A stretch of 64,000 nucleotides of DNA from Lysobacterales bacterium. GTDB taxonomy: Bacteria > Pseudomonadota > Gammaproteobacteria > Xanthomonadales > Rhodanobacteraceae. The position numbers were made by a program, and so were the translations under genes. The DNA is taken from contig JAFKMZ010000006.1 of assembly GCA_017305055.1 (NCBI GenBank), positions 90,829 to 154,828 of the forward strand. Direction: 5' to 3'. Positions 57,633-64,000 of this stretch are shown here, one piece after another. Position 1 is the stretch's first letter. Each line of letters begins with the position of its first letter. Under the pieces are notes generated by a model that worked only from the letters and a program-made list of their open reading frames with translations, was not told the origin of the DNA and did not search any database.

Positions 57633-57757
57633 GCAGGCTCGACCCCCTTTTCCCCGACAAGCCAGGGGAGAGGAGCAGGTTGCAGCGCGGCAGTTTGGAC
57701 GTCCAACGCGGCTGCAGGCTTTGACCCCCTCAACTCCGACAAGCCGGGAGGGGCAGG
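57633..57757 (+). repeat. Imperfect direct repeat between tatC and priA
   Basis: Two related copies of about 45 bases (57633-57679 and 57713-57757), each running GCAGGCT, GACCCCCT, CCGACAAGCC and GGGGCAGG or a close variant, with period about 80. Between converging genes; origin unknown. Confidence 0.5.
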
Positions 57758-57767
57758 CGGCGGTGGA

Positions 57768-59945
57768 TCAGTACAGGTCGATGGGGTCGACGTCCACCGA
57801 CCAACGTACCTGGCGGGCCTCGGGCAGGGCGTGCAGCGTCAGCCACCAGGGGCGCAGGATGGCGTGCAAGGACGCGCGGCGCGGCGCCTCCAGCAGCAGT
57901 TGCCCGCGCTGGCGGCCGGCGCGCACCGGCATGGGTGCCGGCATCGGGCCAGCCACCTGGACCGTGCCCAGCTCGGGCGGCAGGGCTGCGCAGGCGGCGG
58001 CCAGGAAGGCATCCACGGCCTCGCGCCTCGCCGCTTCGGCGCGCAGCAGGGCCTGGTGGCCATAGGGCGGCAGCGCCACCGCCTGGCGCTCGGCCAGCAG
58101 TTCGCGTGCCGTCGCCGCATAGCCGTGGGCGAGCAGGCCGCGCAGCAACGGATGCTCCGGCTGGTGGGTCTGCAGGATGACCCGGCCCGGCTTGCGCGCG
58201 CGGCCGGCGCGGCCGGCCACCTGCACCACCAGTTGGGCCAGGCGCTCGCCGGCACGGAAGTCCACGCTGAACAGGCCTTCGTCCACGCCGACGATGGCTA
58301 CCAGGGTGAGGTTGGGCAGGTCGTGGCCCTTGGCCAGCATCTGCGTGCCGACCAGGACCGCGGCCTCATCCTCGCGCAGGCTGGCGAGCAGCTCGGCAAA
58401 GGCGTCGCGGCGCTGCATGGTCTCACGGTCCACGCGCCGGATCGGTACGCCCGGGAAGCGCGCGAGCAGTGCCTCCTCCAGGCGCTCCGTACCTTGGCCG
58501 TGGGCGCTCAACCCTGGTGCGCCACAGGCAGGGCAGGTCGCCGGCACCGCGCGTTGCAGACCGCAGTGATGGCAGACCAGGCGCCGCGTGCGCGCATGCA
58601 GGGTCAGGGGCCGCTCGCAGCGGGCGCATTCGGCGTGCCAGCCGCACTGGTGACACAGCAGCACTGGGGCGTAGCCGCGGCGGTTGCGGAACACCAGCGC
58701 CTGCTCGCCACGGGCCAGGGTGTCGGCCACGGCGCCGAGCAGGGCAGGCGACATGCCGTGTTCCAGGCGTTGCGCGCGCATGTCGACCACGTCCACCTGC
58801 GGCGCGCGTGCGGCGCCGGGGCGGGCACGCAGGTGCAGCAGGCGGTAGCGCCCGGCCGCAGCGTTGGCCAGCGATTCCAGCGACGGTGTACCGGAGCCGA
58901 GCACCACCGGCACGCCCAGGGCGCGGGCGCGCACCAGGGCCAGGTCGCGGGCGTGGTAGCGGAAGCCGTCCTGCTGCTTGAACGCGCTGTCGTGTTCCTC
59001 GTCGACGATGATCAGCCCGGCCTTCGGCAGGGGCGTGAACACCGCCGAGCGCGTGCCCAGGATCACCCTGGCGCTGCCGTTGCCGGCGCGCAGCCAGGCG
59101 CGGGCGCGTTCGCCCTCGGCCAGATTGGAATGCAGCACCTCCACCGCCACGCCGAGGCGTTCGCGCAGGCGCAGCAGGGCCTGCGGCGCCAGGCCGATCT
59201 CCGGCACCAGCAGCAGGGTTTGCTGGCCGCGGGCCAGCACCTGCTGGATCAGCGCCAGGTACACCTCGGTCTTGCCGCTGCCGGTCACGCCATCGAGCAG
59301 GAAGGGCTGGTAGTGGCCGAGGCTGGCGCCAACCGCGGCAACGGCCTGGCGCTGCTCGGCGTTCAACGCCGGCGCGGCGGAAGCGGTGGCTGGAGTGTGA
59401 TCGGGCAGTTGCTCGCTGCGTTCCAGCAGGCCAGCGCCAGCCAGCCGCCGCGCTGCGGCGCGCCAGCCGGGCAGGCGCAAGGAGAGCTCCGCCGCGCTCA
59501 GGCCACCGCCGGCCAGTGCCGTGAGCAGAGCCGCGCTGCCGCCGCGGCGTATGCCTGCCTGCAGCGCCTGGTGACCGTCGGCGCTGAGCTTCCAGTATTC
59601 GGTGCCCAAGGCGGGCAAGGACCGCGTGCTGCGCAGTGCTTGTGGCAGGGCCGTGGCGTAGGCTTCGCCGGGCGCGGCCAGCCAGTAGTCGGCAGCCCAC
59701 GCCAGGGTGCGCATCAGTTCGGCATCGAGCAGGGGGGCGTCGTCGGGCAGCGCCAGCGCCGGCTTCAACCTTGAGCCGGCCACCTCGCTGTCGCCGTCGA
59801 TGGCCACCACGATGCCGACTTGCTGGCCGCGCCCGAATGGCACCACCACGCGCGATCCGACCCGCGCCTCGCCGTGTGCGGGCGGCAGGTAATCGAACAC
59901 ATGCGGCAGGGGCACCGGCAGGGCGACGTGCAGGACGACGGACAT
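57768..59945 (-). CDS. priA: PriA, primosomal replication restart helicase
   Basis: A 725-residue PriA: N-terminal 3'-DNA-binding domain (HVALPVPLPHVFDYLPP), winged helix, helicase with Walker A GVTGSGKTEVYL and DEEH box VDEEHDSAF, the inserted zinc-binding region (CHQCGWHAECARC, then CHHCG and CPACG), and the C-terminal domain. It reloads the replisome at collapsed forks. The ATG is at 59945. Downstream it converges on tatC; upstream is a DnaA-box cluster. Confidence 0.96.
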   Translation of the reverse strand: MSVVLHVALPVPLPHVFDYLPPAHGEARVGSRVVVPFGRGQQVGIVVAIDGDSEVAGSRLKPALALPDDAPLLDAELMRTLAWAADYWLAAPGEAYATALPQALRSTRSLPALGTEYWKLSADGHQALQAGIRRGGSAALLTALAGGGLSAAELSLRLPGWRAAARRLAGAGLLERSEQLPDHTPATASAAPALNAEQRQAVAAVGASLGHYQPFLLDGVTGSGKTEVYLALIQQVLARGQQTLLLVPEIGLAPQALLRLRERLGVAVEVLHSNLAEGERARAWLRAGNGSARVILGTRSAVFTPLPKAGLIIVDEEHDSAFKQQDGFRYHARDLALVRARALGVPVVLGSGTPSLESLANAAAGRYRLLHLRARPGAARAPQVDVVDMRAQRLEHGMSPALLGAVADTLARGEQALVFRNRRGYAPVLLCHQCGWHAECARCERPLTLHARTRRLVCHHCGLQRAVPATCPACGAPGLSAHGQGTERLEEALLARFPGVPIRRVDRETMQRRDAFAELLASLREDEAAVLVGTQMLAKGHDLPNLTLVAIVGVDEGLFSVDFRAGERLAQLVVQVAGRAGRARKPGRVILQTHQPEHPLLRGLLAHGYAATARELLAERQAVALPPYGHQALLRAEAARREAVDAFLAAACAALPPELGTVQVAGPMPAPMPVRAGRQRGQLLLEAPRRASLHAILRPWWLTLHALPEARQVRWSVDVDPIDLY

Positions 59946-60623
59946 GTTCTCCTCGTGCTGGACAGTGTACCTGCGACCGGACGCGCCACCGACCGTGTCG
60001 AGGCAGTACGCGCACCTGGGGGCGCGGCGATCTTCTTGTCGTTGATCAGCGTGGCATCAGGCCAAGAAGCATCGGCAATCCAAAAAGGGACTTCCCATGG
60101 TCGCGGGTGACCAGCGCCGCGACGGTGCCGACCGTACCGCGAACGCAGCTTTCGCTGCCGGGGCGGCTCCGGCAAATCAAATGGTGCGCGCTTAGCCGCT
60201 CTTGCTGGCCGCGAGCCTGAGGAGTGGGCGGTAAGCTGCTCTGGTTGGTGGGGTTTTGGTCTTATCCACATGAATTGTGGATAAGTCTGTGGATGGCCGT
60301 CGCGCATCGCCCCGCAAAGCCCGCTGTGGCGGCTTCCATGACGCCTTGATGACATTTTGAGCAACTGGCAAAGGCCTTTCGATTCAATGACCTGCAAAAA
60401 ACGTTCAGGGGCGGTGCAGGCGCCCTTGACGACTGCTTGACATCCCGGCGTTGCGCCGCTGGCGTTGTGCAAAACCCGCGTTGCGGCAGGCGTCTGGACG
60501 GCTCGACGGCTACCCACGCAGGCTGCCGGAATCTTCGATGGCGGCTGCCCGGAGACGGCCTTTCGGCGGCGAACCGTGCATCCGGTCCGCTAGAATAGGC
60601 GACGTCTGCATGCGTCTGTGTCC
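59946..60623. other. Large intergenic region priA/norM
   Basis: About 680 bases, the longest gene-free stretch in the window. It must hold the priA promoter (minus) and the norM promoter (plus), and carries the DnaA-box cluster at 60262-60296. The part 60350-60410 is relatively AT-rich. No supportable gene or RNA gene was seen. Confidence 0.5.
60262..60296. promoter_or_regulatory. Inverted pair of perfect DnaA boxes plus a third partial box
   Basis: TTATCCACA at 60262-60270 and TGTGGATAA at 60276-60284 are both exact matches to the DnaA box, facing each other across 5 bases with 10-bp arms including flanking C/G. A third TGTGGATGG (60288-60296) follows. dnaA itself is not in the window. May be a DnaA-controlled promoter, a titration or restart site, or an origin. 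Confidence 0.7.
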
Positions 60624-62021
60624 ATGAACTTTTCCCTGCCCGAGCGTGCCCGCTTTGTCGGCGAGGTACGCGCCACCGTGCGCCTGGCCCTGCCGTTGAT
60701 CTGCGCGCAGCTTGCTGCCATGGGCAGCAACGTGGTTGATGCCGTGCTTTCCGGACACGTGAGCGCGCACGTGCTCGGCGCGGTGGCGGTGGGCGCCAGC
60801 GTCTGGACCCTGGCCATCGTCACCGGCATCGGCATGATGATGGCCGTACCGCCGGCGGTGGCCCAGCTGGATGGCGCCGGGCGCCGCGCCGAGGTCGGCG
60901 GCGTCTTCCACCAGGCGCTGTGGCTGGCGCTGGGCATGGGCGCGGTGCTGTGGTTCGCGGTGCGCCACGCCGGACCGCTGATCGACCTCATCGGGGTGAC
61001 ACCCAGCCTGCGCCACGACGTGCAGCGCTTCCTGCTCGCGATCAGCTGGGGCGCGCCGGCACTCACCTCGTACTTCGCGCTGCGTGGCCTGTCCGAAGGC
61101 CTGTCGCTGACCCGGCCGTCGATGTATTTCAGCCTTGGCGGCCTGCTCGTGCTGGTGCCGCTGGGCTACGTGCTGATGTTCGGCAAGCTCGGCATCCCGC
61201 CGCAGGGTGCGCATGGCTGCGGCATGGCCACCGCGCTGGCCTTGTGGCTGGAGGCGCTGGGCTTCGGCATCTACGTGCTCCGCCACCGCAACTATCGCGG
61301 GCTGGGCCTGTTTGCGCGCCTCGAGCGCCCGGACTTCGCGCGCATTGGCGCCCTGGCGCGCGTGGGCGGCCCGATCGCGACGACCCTGCTGGCCGAGGCT
61401 GGCCTGTTCGTGGCCACCGCGCTCATCATCAGCACGCTCGGCGAGGATGTGATTGCCGGCCACCAGGTGGCAATGAACATCGCTTCGCTGTTCTTCATGA
61501 TCCCGCTCGGGCTGGCAATGGCCATCACCGTGCGCGTCGGCAACGCGGTCGGGCGTGGTGACGAGCGCGGCGTGCGCTACGCCGGCCTGTGCGGCATTGC
61601 CCTTACCCTGGTGACCCAGCTGGTTTCGGCCAGCGTCATGCTCGGCCTGCCGCACGCCATCGCCAGCCTGTACACGCGCGACCCGGTGGTGCTGGCCCTG
61701 GCCGCGCAGCTGATCATGCTGGCAGGGGTGTTCCAGCTCTCCGACGGCATCCAGGTCGCCTCCAACGGCGCGCTGCGCGGGCTCAAGGATACCCGGGTGC
61801 CCATGGCCATCACCTTGTTTGCCTACTGGCTGGTTGGCATGCCGGTGGGCTGGTGGCTCGGCATCCACCGCGGCCTCGGCGCGCACGGCATGTGGATTGG
61901 CCTGATTGCCGGGCTCTCGGTGGCTGCGGTGATGCTGTTCACGCGCTTTTGCCGCAGCGCCTGGAAGCTGCGCTGGCGCCTGCCGCCGCTGCCGGCGAAC
62001 GCCAAGACCGGTTACGCTTGA
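60624..62021 (+). CDS. norM: MATE-family multidrug/sodium efflux pump (NorM-like)
   Basis: A 465-residue MATE transporter with about 12 membrane helices in two related halves. The N-terminal half shows ARFVGEVRATVRLALPLIC and the first-half motif near GVTPSLRHDVQRFLLAISWG; the second half starts with FARIGALARVGGPIATTLL. It exports cationic drugs in exchange for Na+ or H+. The ATG at 60624 (MNFSLPERARF) is preceded by an in-frame GTG two codons upstream, and the exact start is uncertain by those two residues. Gene symbol given by family similarity only. Confidence 0.9.
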   Translation: MNFSLPERARFVGEVRATVRLALPLICAQLAAMGSNVVDAVLSGHVSAHVLGAVAVGASVWTLAIVTGIGMMMAVPPAVAQLDGAGRRAEVGGVFHQALWLALGMGAVLWFAVRHAGPLIDLIGVTPSLRHDVQRFLLAISWGAPALTSYFALRGLSEGLSLTRPSMYFSLGGLLVLVPLGYVLMFGKLGIPPQGAHGCGMATALALWLEALGFGIYVLRHRNYRGLGLFARLERPDFARIGALARVGGPIATTLLAEAGLFVATALIISTLGEDVIAGHQVAMNIASLFFMIPLGLAMAITVRVGNAVGRGDERGVRYAGLCGIALTLVTQLVSASVMLGLPHAIASLYTRDPVVLALAAQLIMLAGVFQLSDGIQVASNGALRGLKDTRVPMAITLFAYWLVGMPVGWWLGIHRGLGAHGMWIGLIAGLSVAAVMLFTRFCRSAWKLRWRLPPLPANAKTGYA

Positions 62022-62056
62022 GCCGTATCCCCTGGCATTTCCCGGAACAACGCTGC

Positions 62057-63934
62057 ATGTCACCACCACCATTTCCGCCGCGCCGACGAGGCTTTGCCGG
62101 TTTCCTGCGCGACCTCGGCCGCGGCATCAACCTGCTGCGCCTGGTCATCATCAACCTCGTGTTCTTCGCCGTGCTGGCGCTGATCGTGCTGTTGGTCACC
62201 GCGGGCATTGCCGGCACGCGTGCCGAGCGCATGGTGCAGGAAGGCAGTGTGCTGGTGCTGCAGCCGCAGGGCGCGCTGGTCGAGCAATACAGTATCGACC
62301 CGCTGCAACGGGTCATGCGCGGATTCTCCGATGAAGGCCCGCGCCAGATCCAGCTGCGCGACCTGGTTGCCAGCATCGACCGCGCCGCGCGCGACAGCCG
62401 TATCAGTCGCATCCTGCTCATGCCCGGAGAGCTGCAGGCCGGTGGCTTTGCCGCGCTGCGCGAGGTCGGTGCGGCGCTCGACCGCTTCCGCGCCACCGGC
62501 AAGCCGGTGCTGGCCTGGGGCGTCAACCTCGACCAGAGCCAGTACTACCTCGCCGCCCACGCTGACCGCGTGCTGCTCGACCCGCAGGGCGGACTGATGC
62601 TCACGGGCCTGGCCAACTACCGCCTGTACTACAAGGACCTGCTGGACAAGCTCGGCGTGGACGTACACCTGTTCCGCGTCGGCGAGTACAAGAGCGCGGC
62701 CGAGCCCTACATCCTCGACCACGCCTCGGAGGACGCCAAGCGCGCCGACGCCTACTGGCTGGGCGGGTTGTGGGACACCTGGCTGGACGAGGTGGGCGCG
62801 TTGCGCAAGCTCGACCCGGCCGTGCTGCGCGCCGATGTCGACGGCCTGCCGCAGCGCGTGGCCGACGCCCAGGGTGACCTGGCCCAGCTCGCCGTCGACG
62901 GGCACCTGGCCGATGGCCTGGCCACGCGCGCCCAGCTCATCGCCGAGCTGCGCAAGGCCGGCGTGCCGGCCGGCAAGCGGGGCCATGGTTTCCGCCATGT
63001 CACCCTGGCTGACTACGTGCCGAGCGAAACCGCTGCCAGCCGCGGCGGCACGCCCGGGGTCACCGTGGTGGTCGCCGAGGGCGAGATTGCCGGTGGCAGG
63101 CAGCCACCCGGCGCGATCGGCGGCGAGTCCACCGCGGCACTGATCCGCGCCGCGCGCGAGGACCACAAGACCAAGGCCCTGGTGCTGCGGGTCGATTCCC
63201 CCGGCGGCGAGGTCTATGCCGCCGAGCAGATCCGCCGCGAGATCGTGCTCACCCGTGAGGCCGGCATTCCGGTGGTGGTGTCCATGGGCGATGTGGCCGC
63301 CAGCGGCGGCTACTGGATCGGCATGAACGCGGACCGCATCTTTGCCGAGCCCAACACCATCACCGGTTCGATCGGCATCTTTGGCTTGTTCTATACGCTG
63401 CCTGACACCCTGGCGAAGCTCGGCGTGCACAGCGATGGCGTCGGTACCGGGCCGATGGCAGGCGCCTTCGACCTCAGCCGGCCGCTCGACCCCGGCGTCG
63501 GCGCGCTGATCCAGGCCATGATTGACAAGGGCTACCGTGATTTCGTCGGCAACGTGGCCAAGGCGCGCAAACAGAGTGCCGCGGCGATCGACACCGTGGC
63601 CCAGGGCCGGGTGTGGACCGGCCAGCAGGCGCTGGAGCGCGGCCTGGTCGACACGCTGGGCGGCATGGGGGCGGCCACCGACTACGCGGCCGGGCTTGCC
63701 CACCTGGGCAAGGGCTATCCCGTGCGCTACGCCGAGCCGCCGCTGGGCGGCGTCGAGCGCCTGCTGCTGAGCTTCAACCAGAGCGCCAGCGCCTACGTGC
63801 TGCGCTCGGCCGGGCTGCGCCTGCCGGCCGCCTGGCTCGCCGCCGCGCCCGCCCTGCTGCCGCCGCTTGCCTGGCTGCGCCACGCCAGGCCCGGCACACC
63901 CAACATCTACGCCGACTGCCTCTGCCGCCTGTAG
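62057..63934 (+). CDS. sppA: SppA, signal peptide peptidase (67-kDa type)
   Basis: A 625-residue membrane-anchored protease of the long SppA type with two ClpP-like S49 domains. An N-terminal helix (about residues 28-50, LVIINLVFFAVLALIVLLVT) anchors it. The catalytic lysine is in VGEYKSAAEPY (first domain) and the serine in MGDVAASGGYW (second domain). It degrades cleaved signal peptides. The gene follows norM by 35 bases. The tail after about residue 590 is hydrophobic and Ala/Leu-rich. Confidence 0.95.
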   Translation: MSPPPFPPRRRGFAGFLRDLGRGINLLRLVIINLVFFAVLALIVLLVTAGIAGTRAERMVQEGSVLVLQPQGALVEQYSIDPLQRVMRGFSDEGPRQIQLRDLVASIDRAARDSRISRILLMPGELQAGGFAALREVGAALDRFRATGKPVLAWGVNLDQSQYYLAAHADRVLLDPQGGLMLTGLANYRLYYKDLLDKLGVDVHLFRVGEYKSAAEPYILDHASEDAKRADAYWLGGLWDTWLDEVGALRKLDPAVLRADVDGLPQRVADAQGDLAQLAVDGHLADGLATRAQLIAELRKAGVPAGKRGHGFRHVTLADYVPSETAASRGGTPGVTVVVAEGEIAGGRQPPGAIGGESTAALIRAAREDHKTKALVLRVDSPGGEVYAAEQIRREIVLTREAGIPVVVSMGDVAASGGYWIGMNADRIFAEPNTITGSIGIFGLFYTLPDTLAKLGVHSDGVGTGPMAGAFDLSRPLDPGVGALIQAMIDKGYRDFVGNVAKARKQSAAAIDTVAQGRVWTGQQALERGLVDTLGGMGAATDYAAGLAHLGKGYPVRYAEPPLGGVERLLLSFNQSASAYVLRSAGLRLPAAWLAAAPALLPPLAWLRHARPGTPNIYADCLCRL

Positions 63935-63960
63935 ACAGAGCCAGGACGACCGGCCCACTC

Positions 63961-63986
63961 GTCATTCCCGCTTTCGCGGGAATGAC
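63961..63986. repeat. REP palindrome copy after sppA
   Basis: GTCATTCCCGC, a TTTC centre, and GCGGGAATGAC: the same unit as in 53121-53208. It lies 27 bases after the sppA stop and may help end the transcript. Confirms the unit is dispersed in this genome. Confidence 0.9.
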
Positions 63987-64000
63987 GCCAAGGGGTAGTT

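Noticed and set aside
57570-59774. Plus-strand frame of 734 codons opposite priA
   Set aside because: priA is fully conserved on the minus strand; the plus frame shows no domain and starts inside tatC.
59946-60623. Chromosome origin oriC between priA and norM
   Set aside because: Only two exact DnaA boxes and one partial, no clear DNA-unwinding element, and no dnaA/dnaN/gyrB nearby; kept only as a DnaA-box finding.

Overview
The window reads as a chromosome segment of a high-GC gammaproteobacterium of the order Xanthomonadales (Lysobacterales), possibly Rhodanobacteraceae (Rhodanobacter, Dyella or a relative). This rests on strong G/C bias at third codon positions, a plant-type glutamate-cysteine ligase, a RhlB/TrxA/Rho neighbourhood as in gammaproteobacteria, and many housekeeping genes packed in short operons with 4-base start/stop overlaps. 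No prophage, integrase, CRISPR array, rRNA or tRNA was seen. The family-level placement is an inference, not a sequence match.

Layout. 1-5000 (minus): ubiB (cut by the window edge), ubiJ and trmL, then a 70-residue orphan, then rsmB-fmt-def, all coupled by overlapping start and stop codons. 5000-14600 (plus): a LysM protein, dprA, topA, tsaC, an ANL-family ligase, purD and a YbaY-like lipoprotein, closed by a clear terminator. 14700-15210 (minus): rpmB-rpmG. 15500-22500: secB-gpsA, a SNF2 helicase, glk (minus) and hemB. 22680-27700 (minus): a five-gene MarR-FUSC-DUF1656-HlyD-NodT operon that should build a complete aromatic-acid or drug efflux pump, facing the decayed remains of a quinone-oxidoreductase gene. 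28100-32100 (minus): gshA, rho, trxA. 32460-38760 (plus): rhlB, ftsEX, a double-receiver regulator, ung, rpoH. 38890-41600 (minus): a CtpA protease and an EnvC-like protein. 41730-47380: an NRDE protein, a 28-bp inverted-repeat element, then YchJ, DUF938, NnrU, HutD and DinG genes. 47550-50560: a GAF-GGDEF-EAL protein whose 5' end is interrupted by an in-frame TGA. 50740-55170 (minus): an FAD oxidoreductase, a DUF1993 protein, a REP/BIME cluster, an alpha/beta hydrolase and hemH. 55260-57600 (plus): a SYLF protein and tatABC. 57770-64000: priA (minus), a DnaA-box cluster, a MATE pump, sppA and another REP copy.

The most striking signal is upstream of rpoH. A perfect CIRCE operator (9-bp arms TTAGCACTC and GAGTGCTAA separated by 9 bp, extending to 11-bp arms) overlaps a TTAGCA/TAAAAT promoter about 42 bp before the sigma-32 start codon. 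A second inverted repeat and a second promoter-like pair lie just upstream. If functional, this puts the heat-shock sigma factor under the HrcA repressor and joins the two classical bacterial heat-shock circuits. Other points of interest are a degenerate (pseudo-) receiver in the double-receiver protein, long disordered tails on both Rho and RhlB, the interrupted c-di-GMP gene, paired DnaA boxes beside priA, and a palindromic mobile element two bases after ychJ.
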